NCBI RefSeq assembly: GCF_023499215.1
Contig: NZ_JAKHSK010000008.1
Location: 91,915 to 155,914 of the forward strand
Reading direction: 5' to 3'
From: Zunongwangia pacifica
GTDB lineage: Bacteria > Bacteroidota > Bacteroidia > Flavobacteriales > Flavobacteriaceae
Length of the DNA stretch: 64,000 bases
Shown here: positions 28,429 through 35,983 of the stretch, piece by piece
Position numbering within the stretch: position 1 is the stretch's first letter
How the letters are laid out: each line of letters opens with the position of its first letter
Notes under the pieces: generated by a model
Seen by the model: only the letters and a program-made list of their open reading frames with translations
Told to the model about the DNA's origin: nothing
The model's database searches: none
Translations under genes and position numbers: made by a program

Positions 28429-28468
28429 TTCAAATAAAATGCTTTCAGCAGGATTTTATATCGAATGT

Positions 28469-29035
28469 CTATACTTCGATATCTCCCCAGTTCTCACCAG
28501 ATTTAATACGGTAAAGTTGCATTTCTGAAACTCCAAATTGTTTTGCAAGAACGCGTATTCTTGTTTTTCTATTTGGATCAAGCAATTTCTTTTTAAGGAT
28601 AACCGCCTGTGCATAGGTTAATTTAGAATAAGAGGTCACTTTTCTAAGTTTCCGTTTTTTCTTATTTTCTTTAACGCTGGGACTGTTGTATTGATGCGCA
28701 ACCCATTCGTCTTTGGTCGCCCATGCAATATTTTCTACGCGGTTATCGTCTTTTTGAAAATTCTTATGAATTACATATTTATCACCTTCTTTTTTATCCA
28801 GAAAAAGTTCTGCTACAATGCGGTGTATGTAATATGTCTTGGACTTTCCAGACTTTAGTCTCACGGCAAAATTAAGGTAGCCTCCAACACGGCCGCCACG
28901 CATTAATTCGCCTTCTTCTTTGTTTTTTAGGAAGCTTACCAGTCTACCGTAATTGGATACTTTGTAGACAAAACGGTCTTCCCATTCTTCTTTGTGTAGG
29001 GTTTTCCAAACCTCTCCTCTGAAATTTTTAATCAT
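28469..29035 (-). CDS. NUMOD4/HNH-endonuclease-like protein
   Basis: A 188-residue protein starting MIKNFRGEVWKTL. It has a NUMOD4-like N-terminus (VYKVSNYGRLVSFL) and an HNH_3-like segment with YIHRIVAELFLD followed by VIHKNFQKDDNRVENIAWAT. A basic C-terminus ends in a helix-turn-helix-like stretch (RVLAKQFGVSEMQLYRIKSG). This combination is typical of HNH homing endonucleases of phages and introns. Here, however, the gene is translationally coupled to map: the ATG at 29035 overlaps the map stop by eight bases. It may be a domesticated DNA-binding protein or an active nuclease. An in-frame Met at 29056 would add seven residues but overlaps map more deeply. Confidence 0.8.
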   Translation of the reverse strand: MIKNFRGEVWKTLHKEEWEDRFVYKVSNYGRLVSFLKNKEEGELMRGGRVGGYLNFAVRLKSGKSKTYYIHRIVAELFLDKKEGDKYVIHKNFQKDDNRVENIAWATKDEWVAHQYNSPSVKENKKKRKLRKVTSYSKLTYAQAVILKKKLLDPNRKTRIRVLAKQFGVSEMQLYRIKSGENWGDIEV

Positions 29036-29843
29036 AGGTTTTTGCTCTAAATTCATCTTCTTCGTTACTTTCTATGCCTAAAGCTTCATAGATATAACTG
29101 AAGGTTGACAACAGCTCCGGTTTGCCGTCAATTAAGGCTACGTCATGTTCAAAATGAGCACTTGCTTTGTTATCTGCAGTTAAAATAGTCCAGCCATCGG
29201 GAAGCTGTTTTATGCGACGTGTTCCCAAATTCGTCATGGGTTCTATCGCAACAACCATTCCTTCTACAAATTTCTTTCCTCGACCTTTTCTGCCATAATT
29301 AGGCATTTCAGGGTCTTCGTGCATTTTAGCGCCAAGGCCGTGGCCAACAAGCTCACGAACAACTCCGTAACCATGGTCTTCAGTAAATTTCTGAATAGCA
29401 TAGCCAACATCACCGACACGATTGCCGGCTTTGAACTCTCTTATTCCTACGTAAAGTGACTCTTTGGTAACCTCCAGGAGTTTTTGAATTTCTGGGGCAA
29501 TTTCTCCTACGGGGAAGGTATACGCATGGTCTCCGTAAAAACCATTTTTTAAAGCGCCACAATCAATAGAAATAATATCACCTTCTACAAGGGGTTTGTC
29601 GTTAGGAATCCCATGCACAACCTGTGCATTAGGACTCATACATAGGGAATTTGGAAAATCGTACATTCCAAGAAATCCTGGATGAGCGCCATGGTCTTTA
29701 ATAAACTCTTCAGCTAGTTTGTCTAACTGAAGCGTAGTCACACCAGGTTTAACTTCTTTAGCCAGCATTCCAAGGGTTTTAGACACGATTTGCGCACTTT
29801 CCCTAATTAATTCAATTTGTTCCCTTGTTTTAGGTATAATCAT
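29028..29843 (-). CDS. map: Type I methionine aminopeptidase
   Basis: Removes the N-terminal methionine from nascent proteins. The 271-residue protein is a metal-dependent pita-bread fold with the ligand residues visible: Asp in SIDCGALKNG, Asp in FYGDHAYTF, His in ELVGHGLGAKMHEDP, Glu in AIEPMTNLG and Glu in HFEHDVAL. The length matches type I enzymes lacking the N-terminal zinc-finger extension, but with a ~25-residue C-terminal tail. It lies 21 bases downstream of the HAD phosphatase gene and overlaps the next gene. Confidence 0.95.
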   Translation of the reverse strand: MIIPKTREQIELIRESAQIVSKTLGMLAKEVKPGVTTLQLDKLAEEFIKDHGAHPGFLGMYDFPNSLCMSPNAQVVHGIPNDKPLVEGDIISIDCGALKNGFYGDHAYTFPVGEIAPEIQKLLEVTKESLYVGIREFKAGNRVGDVGYAIQKFTEDHGYGVVRELVGHGLGAKMHEDPEMPNYGRKGRGKKFVEGMVVAIEPMTNLGTRRIKQLPDGWTILTADNKASAHFEHDVALIDGKPELLSTFSYIYEALGIESNEEDEFRAKTYD

Positions 29844-29864
29844 TAGTGTTACTCTTTAATACTT

Positions 29865-30275
29865 TTATAGTCTGCCGAAAAATCGGCTTTTCTTTTTTTT
29901 AAACTGTCTAGGATTTTTGCTGCCTGTTTTGTCGGAAATAATTTGATAAATTTCTCCCCAACCTAACATACCGCCTATATTACGGTCGTCAATAAAAATA
30001 TCGGCCATAATCTTACGACTTAGGCTTTCGTCAAAATTTTCTTCAGGGTAGCTTTTATTTACAGCATAGAAATTTATGCCATTTTTTTCACAAAATGTTA
30101 CGGCCTCTTCTAAACGAGAGCCTTTTCGGTAAGTCCATAGAATAAGGTTATGACCATCATTTTGTAGCTTTTTTAAAGTTTCAAAAGCAAACAAAAGTGG
30201 TTTACCTATTTTTGGGTACTTATTTTCTACAATAGTACCATCAAAATCTATCGCTATTGTTAGTGTAGGGGACAT
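29865..30275 (-). CDS. BT0820-family HAD-type phosphatase
   Basis: A 136-residue minimal haloacid dehalogenase-fold protein with the nucleophile motif DFDGTIV near residue 9, motif II in LILWTYRKGS and the acidic motif IFIDDRNIGG. It is the size of the Bacteroidota BT0820 family, which lacks a large cap domain. The substrate is not known. I chose the ATG at 30275, because an upstream in-frame TTG at 30287 lies within the predicted -7 box. Map follows after 21 bases, so the two probably form one transcript. Confidence 0.82.
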   Translation of the reverse strand: MSPTLTIAIDFDGTIVENKYPKIGKPLLFAFETLKKLQNDGHNLILWTYRKGSRLEEAVTFCEKNGINFYAVNKSYPEENFDESLSRKIMADIFIDDRNIGGMLGWGEIYQIISDKTGSKNPRQFKKKKSRFFGRL

Positions 30276-30284
30276 AACGTTCAG

Positions 30285-30292
30285 CAAAAATA
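30285..30292 (-). promoter_or_regulatory. Promoter -7 box for HAD phosphatase-map operon
   Basis: The minus strand reads TATTTTTG, matching TAnnTTTG, nine bases upstream of the ATG at 30275. It excludes the upstream TTG as the start codon. Confidence 0.45.
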
Positions 30293-30334
30293 AATGAATA
30301 GCAATTAACTATCCGTTTTCAAACACTTATTTAT

Positions 30335-30874
30335 TTACTCGGCATACGAGTTTTTATAATCCTTACCGCTTACGATTTTAGCGATATCTTCTTCCAGGCT
30401 TTCTTGTGCAAATTCTACAAATCTGTTTACTTCCTGCCCGTTTTTGTAAAAGATTATTGTTGGTACACGGTTCAAATTTACTTTTTCCTCATATTTTTCA
30501 GGAGTAGATTTGCTGTAATCTACGGCAACTGCCGTAAGCTTATCTAAATTATAACCGGTTGCATCTAATATTTTGAAAAAGCGAGGTGTTTCTCTTTTAC
30601 TATCGCCACACCAGGTTCCCATAAAGATTGTTATATCATAATCATTAATATGATCTTTAATGGTTTCCATAGCCTCAGCCTTTGGTTCATATTTTTCATA
30701 TCTGGGCTCAAACCAGGCTGCATAAGGCTGTTGCAATAAATCGGCTTTTTCAAATTTTCCAAGTAGCATGCTCTGTTGTGTACTTACTTCTTGGTTATTT
30801 TCATTTTGTTTTGGTGTATTTATGGTGCCGCACCCTAAAAGTACGGCAACCATAAAAGGGATTAATTTTGTCAT
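30335..30874 (-). CDS. Thioredoxin-fold lipoprotein with single-cysteine WCGDS site
   Basis: A 179-residue lipoprotein (signal MTKLIPFMVAVLLGC, lipidated Cys15) with a thioredoxin fold: ITIFMGTWCGDSKRETPRFFKIL carries the active-site region, and the cis-proline loop is in LNRVPTIIFYKNG. The second active-site cysteine is replaced by serine (C-G-D-S), so it cannot act as a two-cysteine disulfide reductase. Such proteins may act as peroxidase-like, glutathionylation or holdase proteins; the actual role is unknown. It lies 22 bases downstream of gpmI on the same strand. Confidence 0.82.
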   Translation of the reverse strand: MTKLIPFMVAVLLGCGTINTPKQNENNQEVSTQQSMLLGKFEKADLLQQPYAAWFEPRYEKYEPKAEAMETIKDHINDYDITIFMGTWCGDSKRETPRFFKILDATGYNLDKLTAVAVDYSKSTPEKYEEKVNLNRVPTIIFYKNGQEVNRFVEFAQESLEEDIAKIVSGKDYKNSYAE

Positions 30875-30896
30875 TTTATTAGCTGTTGCTTCTTAT

Positions 30897-32417
30897 TTAT
30901 TCAATAAGGGAATCTTGTGTCATTAATTCTGGCTTCTCGATTCCCATTAATTTTAAAATTGTTGGCGCAATATCTCCTAATTTACCACTTTTTATTTCTT
31001 TTACGTCTTTATCTAAAAGAATTAAAGGAACAGGGTTGGTGGTATGTGCGGTATTTGGTGAACCATCTTCATTAATCATAGTTTCACTATTACCGTGATC
31101 TGCAATGACTATTACAGAATAATCGTTATCCATTGCTGCCGTACAAACATCTTTTGCACACTCATCTACGGTTTCGCAAGCTTTAACGGCTGCTTCAAAA
31201 ACACCGGTATGTCCAACCATATCTGGGTTTGCAAAATTTAAACAGATAAAATCTGCCGATTTTTTATTCAATTCAGGAATAATTTTATCCCTAATTTCGT
31301 AGGCACTCATCTCTGGTTGTAAGTCGTAAGTAGCTACTTTTGGAGAGTTGCACATAATTCTTTTTTCTCCCTTAAAAGGTTCTTCACGACCACCAGAAAA
31401 GAAAAAGGTTACGTGTGGATATTTTTCGGTTTCCGCAATTCTTATTTGCTTTTTACCAACAAACTCTAACACTTCGCCTAAAGTACTTTTTATGTTTTCT
31501 TTTTTAAAGATCACATTTACGTTTTTAAAGCTATCGTCGTATTTGGTTAAGGTTACATAATATAAAGGCATTTTCTTCATATCATATTCTGGGAAATCGT
31601 CCTGGCTTAACGCTTGCGTTAATTGTCTACCACGATCTGTCCTGAAATTAAAGAATATGACCACATCTTTTTCCTGTAACTTAGCAACAGGCGTGCCATC
31701 TTCGTGAGTAATTACGATTGGTTTGATAAATTCATCGGTAACATCATCGTCGTAACTTTCCTGTACGGCCTTTACAGGATCCTGGGTTTCTTTTCCTTCA
31801 CCCTTCACAATCAGGTCGTAAGCCTTTTCTACGCGTTCCCATCGGTTATCACGATCCATCGCATAATAACGACCAATTATAGAGGCTAATTTACCGTTTG
31901 TTTCTTTTAAATGTTCTTGTATTTCTTCCACAAAACCTTTACCAGAACGTGGATCCACGTCACGGCCATCTGTAAAAGCGTGTAAATATTTGTTTTCTAT
32001 ACCATAGTCTTCGGCAGCGCTTAAAAGACCTTTTAAATGTTTAATATGCGAGTGTACACCACCGTCACTTAAAAGCCCCATAAAATGAATGGGCTTTTCA
32101 TTTTTCTTTGCATATTCAAAAGCCTCGCGCAAGGCAGGCTCTTCTATTAATGTTTTATTTTCTACAGCCTGATTAATTTTTACCAGATCTTGATATACTA
32201 CACGACCTGCACCCAGGTTCATATGGCCAACTTCACTGTTTCCCATTTGTCCATCTGGCAAACCAACGTTCATCCCATCGGTTCTTAACTGGGCATGTGG
32301 ATACTTTTCAGAAATTTCATCTATAAATGGTGTTTTGGCTTTTGCTACGGCAGAAACTTCTTCATTTTGAGTAATTCCCCAACCGTCCAATATCATTAAT
32401 AATACCTTCTTGTTCAT
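30897..32417 (-). CDS. gpmI: 2,3-bisphosphoglycerate-independent phosphoglycerate mutase
   Basis: Interconverts 3- and 2-phosphoglycerate in glycolysis using two Mn2+ ions and a phosphoserine intermediate. The 506-residue protein begins MNKKVLLMILDGWG and has the nucleophile Ser61 in GNSEVGHMNLGAGRVVYQDL. The phosphatase-domain metal ligands lie in FADHGNSE-type VIADHGNSETM and NFANPDMVGHTG, and the substrate loop in HAFTDGRDVDP. I chose the ATG at 32417; an in-frame upstream extension to 32453 has no homologous sequence. The thioredoxin-like lipoprotein gene follows closely. Confidence 0.95.
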   Translation of the reverse strand: MNKKVLLMILDGWGITQNEEVSAVAKAKTPFIDEISEKYPHAQLRTDGMNVGLPDGQMGNSEVGHMNLGAGRVVYQDLVKINQAVENKTLIEEPALREAFEYAKKNEKPIHFMGLLSDGGVHSHIKHLKGLLSAAEDYGIENKYLHAFTDGRDVDPRSGKGFVEEIQEHLKETNGKLASIIGRYYAMDRDNRWERVEKAYDLIVKGEGKETQDPVKAVQESYDDDVTDEFIKPIVITHEDGTPVAKLQEKDVVIFFNFRTDRGRQLTQALSQDDFPEYDMKKMPLYYVTLTKYDDSFKNVNVIFKKENIKSTLGEVLEFVGKKQIRIAETEKYPHVTFFFSGGREEPFKGEKRIMCNSPKVATYDLQPEMSAYEIRDKIIPELNKKSADFICLNFANPDMVGHTGVFEAAVKACETVDECAKDVCTAAMDNDYSVIVIADHGNSETMINEDGSPNTAHTTNPVPLILLDKDVKEIKSGKLGDIAPTILKLMGIEKPELMTQDSLIE

Positions 32418-32800
32418 TTTAGTAGTGTAAATTTTGGATAAAGATAAAAACAAATTAAAAGTTTGCTAAATGCTGCAAGCTTAATGTTTTATTAAAGTTA
32501 TTCACTTTTTGGGGAATATCTTTAATATTTTGAAATAATTCTTCACGAAAACGATGTATTGTTTAAAAAAATAATTTTGAAGATATTTTTAACAAACTTC
32601 GAATTTAAATTTTAACATTTTTTGGTTCGGTTTATGCAATATTGGTGGACAATGTACGTTTCCTAATAAATACGTTATTAGGCTGAAAATAGGTGTTTAA
32701 TGCCTTAGATTTCAGATAAATGTCTTAAAAATTGTGCAAACGTGTTATTTTTTGTATGTTGGCAAAAATTTTAGATAAAATTAACAAAAGAAACCCCAGA
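32418..32800. other. Gene-free region between gpmI and L,D-transpeptidase gene
   Basis: This 383-base AT-rich stretch holds the divergent upstream regions of two genes. A TAATTTTG box at 32572-32579 could be a plus-strand -7 element with a ~220-base leader. An exact inverted repeat lies at 32662-32682. No gene or RNA family is recognisable. Confidence 0.5.
32662..32682. repeat. Perfect inverted repeat, possible operator
   Basis: Arms CCTAATAA and TTATTAGG are separated by five bases, about 140 bases upstream of the transpeptidase-like gene. It has no T-run, so it is not a terminator. A regulator-binding site or leader hairpin is possible but not demonstrated. Confidence 0.35.
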
Positions 32801-33559
32801 ATGACGAAGCGATTAATGACTGTAGCGGTAGTTTTAATGTTTTCAACTGCCTTTTCGGGATCAACTACCATCACAGAAATTCCTATTAAAAAAGATCAAA
32901 AATTATTAGCAGAATTAGACAATTTTGAAGTAAAAAGGACCGAGCTTACTTTTGAAGATAAGGTTGGTATGCTGTACGATACTTTTAATGAGAACAGTGA
33001 AAGTATGCCCAAGCTTGGAACTTTTGAGAATGCCATGAGAGGTTATTATAAGTTAGAAGATGAAGGTAAAGTAAAGAATAAGTTGCTTACCATTATCGAT
33101 TTTGACCTTTCTTCTAAAAAGAAAAGATTTTGGGTTTTAGATATGGAAAATCAGGAAGTAGTATTTAATACATATACTTCTCACGGTAAAAATTCTGGAT
33201 GGGAATTTGCTAAAACCTTCTCTAATGCAGTAAATAGCCATAAAAGTAGTTTAGGTTTTTATGTAACCGGTGAGACTTATTATGGTAAAAACGGATTATC
33301 TCTTTTTATCGATGGAATGGAGAAAAACTTTAATAGTAACGCAAGAAAGCGTTATGTGGTGATTCACGGTTCAGATTATGTAAGCGAAAAATTTATAAAT
33401 AGTAGAGGTCGAGCAGGCCGTAGTTATGGTTGTCCTGCCATACCAAGGCTTATTTCTAAAAAGATTATCAATACGATAAAGGGAAATTCTGTTGTTTATA
33501 TCAATAAGAGTTCCAAGGACTATCTTTCTAAGAGTACTTTCTTAAATCAGAACTTATAA
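32801..33559 (+). CDS. Murein L,D-transpeptidase catalytic-domain (YkuD_2) family protein
   Basis: An exported ~252-residue protein: the signal peptide MTKRLMTVAVVLMFSTAFSG is followed by a catalytic domain whose histidine lies in YVVIHGSDYVS and whose cysteine lies in RAGRSYGCPAI, the S-x-G-C pattern of YkuD-like transpeptidases. It belongs to the YkuD_2 branch common in Bacteroidota, which may cross-link peptidoglycan or attach proteins to it. The start is uncertain: an ATG at 32756 or a TTG at 32732 would extend the N-terminus by 15 or 23 residues, but the ATG at 32801 gives a conventional signal peptide. A strong terminator follows. Confidence 0.85.
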   Translation: MTKRLMTVAVVLMFSTAFSGSTTITEIPIKKDQKLLAELDNFEVKRTELTFEDKVGMLYDTFNENSESMPKLGTFENAMRGYYKLEDEGKVKNKLLTIIDFDLSSKKKRFWVLDMENQEVVFNTYTSHGKNSGWEFAKTFSNAVNSHKSSLGFYVTGETYYGKNGLSLFIDGMEKNFNSNARKRYVVIHGSDYVSEKFINSRGRAGRSYGCPAIPRLISKKIINTIKGNSVVYINKSSKDYLSKSTFLNQNL

Positions 33560-33582
33560 TAAGTTAGAGAGTAGTAGTCGAA

Positions 33583-33622
33583 AAAACAAAGGCCGAAATT
33601 GTACAATTTCGGCCTTTGTTTT
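33583..33622. terminator. Bidirectional terminator
   Basis: Long arms AAAACAAAGGCCGAAATT and AATTTCGGCCTTTGTTTT enclose a four-base loop between the convergent transpeptidase-like and GNAT genes. Confidence 0.88.
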
Positions 33623-33636
33623 TTGTTTATAGGATA

Positions 33637-33924
33637 TTAAGCACGAACGTCTGAGTACTCTGTATACCTTTCAAACATGACTTCGGCAAAAGGGCATAAT
33701 GGTTCAATTTTAAGATTGTTCTGTCTCGCAAAATGAACTGCTGCGGCTACTAATTTTGTAGCTTTTCCCTGGCCTTCGTACTGGCGTTTTACTTCAGTAT
33801 GATCGATAACGATCACTCCGTCTGAATTTTTAGTATAGGTAAGTTCGGCAATAACACCTTTTTCGCCTTCTATATAGAACATGCCCATACGATCGTTTTC
33901 TCTATGTTTAATTGGGCCTTCCAT
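33637..33924 (-). CDS. Small GNAT-like N-acetyltransferase (COG2388 type)
   Basis: A 95-residue protein matching the minimal Gcn5-related acetyltransferase family (COG2388), with IDHTEVKRQYEGQGKATKLVAAAVHFAR covering the acetyl-CoA-binding loop (the Q/RxxGxG/A equivalent is YEGQGKA) and the C-terminal PLCPFAEVMFERYTEY. The acceptor substrate is unknown. It is six bases downstream of the ClpP paralogue gene on the same strand. Confidence 0.85.
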   Translation of the reverse strand: MEGPIKHRENDRMGMFYIEGEKGVIAELTYTKNSDGVIVIDHTEVKRQYEGQGKATKLVAAAVHFARQNNLKIEPLCPFAEVMFERYTEYSDVRA

Positions 33925-33930
33925 AGTTTT

Positions 33931-34479
33931 TTATTTTAAAATAGCGTCAACAATGCCATAATCCAAAGATTCCTGTGCATCCATCCAGTAATCACGATTA
34001 AAATCCTTCATGACCTTTTCTACGGTTTGGCCACAATTTTCAGCAAGAATTTTAGCGCTAAGTTCTTTGGTTTTTAAAATTTCTGTGGCCTGAATTTCGA
34101 TATTAGAAGCCTGACCTCGCGCTCCACCAGATGGTTGGTGAATCATTACCTTAGCATGTGGCTGAATAAAACGTCTTCCTTTTTTTCCTGCGGAAAGAAG
34201 TATAGAACCCATAGAAGCGGCAAGGCCGGTACAAATAGTTGAAACCGGCGCATCTATCGCCTGTATCGTGTCGTAAATGGCAAAACCATCGGTTACATAT
34301 CCACCCGGACTATTAATGTAAAGTTGAATTTCTTCCTTTCCTTCCAAATCAAGATAAATTAAACGATCCATAACATGTTTGGCCGATTTTCCATCTACTG
34401 ATCCCCACATAAATATTTTACGTTCTTCTAAGAATTTCGCGTCTATTTTATCCTGAATTTTTCCTGGCTTATCTTTCAT
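33931..34479 (-). CDS. ClpP-family serine peptidase (paralogue)
   Basis: A 182-residue ClpP-like subunit with an apparently intact catalytic triad: Ser89 in GLAASMGS, His114 in MIHQPSGG and Asp163 in DFNRDYWM. It lacks the propeptide and the hydrophobic-pocket sequences of housekeeping ClpP, and its N-terminal axial loop (MKDKPGKIQDKIDAKFLEERKIFMWG) is distinctive, with a lineage-specific MWGSVDG. Many Flavobacteriaceae carry such a second ClpP. Whether it forms its own tetradecamer or mixed rings with canonical ClpP is open. A small GNAT gene follows at once; a divergent GNAT gene lies upstream. Confidence 0.85.
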   Translation of the reverse strand: MKDKPGKIQDKIDAKFLEERKIFMWGSVDGKSAKHVMDRLIYLDLEGKEEIQLYINSPGGYVTDGFAIYDTIQAIDAPVSTICTGLAASMGSILLSAGKKGRRFIQPHAKVMIHQPSGGARGQASNIEIQATEILKTKELSAKILAENCGQTVEKVMKDFNRDYWMDAQESLDYGIVDAILK

Positions 34480-34545
34480 TATGCTTTCTTTTCAAAAAAA
34501 TTATTATCCTATAAAAATAGGATTAATTTTGAAGAAAAATAAAAT

Positions 34546-34971
34546 TTGGAGCTTTCATTTAACAGGATTTTAAAGGGGGAAATAGATCTTATCATTCCGC
34601 TTGTCCAGCAACTCACCATAACGCCCATCCCGGCTGAGGTTTTAAAAGAACGATTTACTCAGATGTTTTCACAGCACTATACTTGTTATGGTATTTTTGA
34701 TGATCATAAAATTATAGGGGTTTTTGGTTTATGGGAAATGACCAGGCATTATGCCGGTAAAATGTACGAAGCAGATCATATAGTGATTGCTGAAGAATAT
34801 CGAGGAAAGGGAGTAGGGAAGCGGTTGTTTGCTTTTATCGATGAACTTGCCAGAAAAAACAATGCTGCTGCGGTTGAATTAAATACGTATGTTGAAAATT
34901 TTAAGTCTCATAAATTCTATATGAGCGAAGGGTATGTGATTAGAGGGTATCATTTTCAGAAAAAATATTAA
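34546..34971 (+). CDS. GNAT family N-acetyltransferase
   Basis: A 141-residue acetyltransferase with the acetyl-CoA pyrophosphate loop EEYRGKGVGKRLFAF near residue 85 and the C-terminal SHKFYMSEGYVIRGYHFQKKY, so the domain is complete. The start appears to be TTG at 34546; the first in-frame ATG would cut off the first 40 residues of the fold. It is divergent from the ClpP paralogue. The acceptor is unknown. Confidence 0.82.
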   Translation: MELSFNRILKGEIDLIIPLVQQLTITPIPAEVLKERFTQMFSQHYTCYGIFDDHKIIGVFGLWEMTRHYAGKMYEADHIVIAEEYRGKGVGKRLFAFIDELARKNNAAAVELNTYVENFKSHKFYMSEGYVIRGYHFQKKY

Positions 34972-34977
34972 AAAATA

Positions 34978-35010
34978 TTTGGAGAAAAACCCCAATCTAA
35001 TTTATATTTG
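34978..35010 (+). promoter_or_regulatory. Promoter of tRNA-Gly
   Basis: TTTG at 34978-34981, 21 bases, then TATATTTG at 35003-35010: a textbook Bacteroidota promoter 12 bases before the tRNA. Confidence 0.75.
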
Positions 35011-35022
35011 CCATCGCTTTAG

Positions 35023-35095
35023 GCGGGAGTAGCTCAGTTGGTAGAGCGTCAGCCTTCCAAGCTGAATGTCGCCGGTTCGAACCCGGTCTCCCGCT
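35023..35095 (+). tRNA. tRNA-Gly (anticodon TCC)
   Basis: A 73-base cloverleaf: acceptor arms GCGGGAG/CTCCCGC with discriminator T, D-loop AGCTCAGTTGGTAGAGC, anticodon stem TCAGC/GCTGA with loop CTTCCAA (anticodon TCC), and T-arm GCCGGTTCGAACCCGGT. CCA is not encoded. Confidence 0.95.
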
Positions 35096-35098
35096 CTT

Positions 35099-35131
35099 AA
35101 AAACCTGTTAGATTTACTAACAGGTTTTTTT
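35099..35131 (+). terminator. Terminator after tRNA-Gly
   Basis: Stem ACCTGTTAG/CTAACAGGT with a five-base loop and T7. Confidence 0.85.
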
Positions 35132-35427
35132 ATGCTGTAAAATTAATTTACATACAACTTTTTAGAAGGACCCATCATGCTTTTAAAGCATAAAGCCTCG
35201 CATTGCGAGGCTTTTTTAATTTTCTGAAATAGGATGTATTACGGTCATTACTTTAGGGAAATTTCCTATTAAAATTCCCGGCAAGGGGTAACCACGTGTT
35301 AAGGATATCAGAAGTGAACGCAAAAATATGATGAAAGAAGTAACAGCGATCACCCCAGCCGAAAATTAACCTATTAACTAACAACCAAAATTAAGTGTAT
35401 AGGCACTAACTAATTAAACAATCTTTA
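35132..35427. other. Gene-free region after tRNA-Gly
   Basis: About 300 bases without a supportable gene. It contains a second terminator (35192-35218); the remainder has only a 13-codon open frame at ~35330 with no sign of selection. It could be a decayed gene remnant, but nothing identifiable remains. Confidence 0.5.
35192..35218. terminator. Orphan terminator-like hairpin
   Basis: Stem AAAGCCTCGCA/TGCGAGGCTTT ending in T6, with no gene directly before it on the plus strand other than tRNA-Gly, which has its own terminator. Confidence 0.7.
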
Positions 35428-35907
35428 TTAAGAAACCAACAACGTGGCTAATGTACTATTAGCGACAACATGCATCGCCGTTGGATATTCTACATTTATA
35501 ATTTCGATATCAGATTCTTTTAGAAAAGGGATGATGTTGAAAACATTTTTCCTTTTACATCTCATCGTCCTTCCGTCAGATGGTAGGTATGCATGCGTTA
35601 TTTTTTGACCTTCTATAAAATTGTTGAACGCGTTTTTGGTACCTCCAAAAAAGATGTCGATGGTTAACGAATTTATGATATCTTCATATTTGCTTTCAAT
35701 AACAGCCATCACTTTATTAAAAGCTTCCGTTTTTAATTCCTCCAGATAGTCTTCTTTTGAATAAAAAAGAAGCTCTGTGATCGATGATGAAAGTGAGGCT
35801 CCATATACCAAAACGATATTGGTCTTTTGCTCGCAATCATCTAGCGCACGCTTTAAAAGCGTTAGAGAATTCACAGATAAATCTGTTGGAATTAAAATCT
35901 TTCTCAT
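35428..35907 (-). CDS. UspA-like protein without ATP-binding loop
   Basis: A 159-residue protein whose N-terminus (MRKILIPTDLSVNSLTLLKRAL) and alternating strand/helix pattern resemble the universal stress protein fold. The ATP-binding G-x2-G-x9-G-S/T loop of UspA-type ATP binders is absent from the C-terminal half, so it would be of the non-ATP-binding type or degenerate. It is downstream of a response regulator/histidine kinase pair on the same strand (76 bases from the kinase stop), suggesting it belongs to that operon or its regulon. Function unknown. Confidence 0.65.
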   Translation of the reverse strand: MRKILIPTDLSVNSLTLLKRALDDCEQKTNIVLVYGASLSSSITELLFYSKEDYLEELKTEAFNKVMAVIESKYEDIINSLTIDIFFGGTKNAFNNFIEGQKITHAYLPSDGRTMRCKRKNVFNIIPFLKESDIEIINVEYPTAMHVVANSTLATLLVS

Positions 35908-35983
35908 AGCAATTTTGTTTCTAACAAACTTAGATCATGATTATTAGAAGACTATTAATAATAGATTAGAATACCATTAGAAT

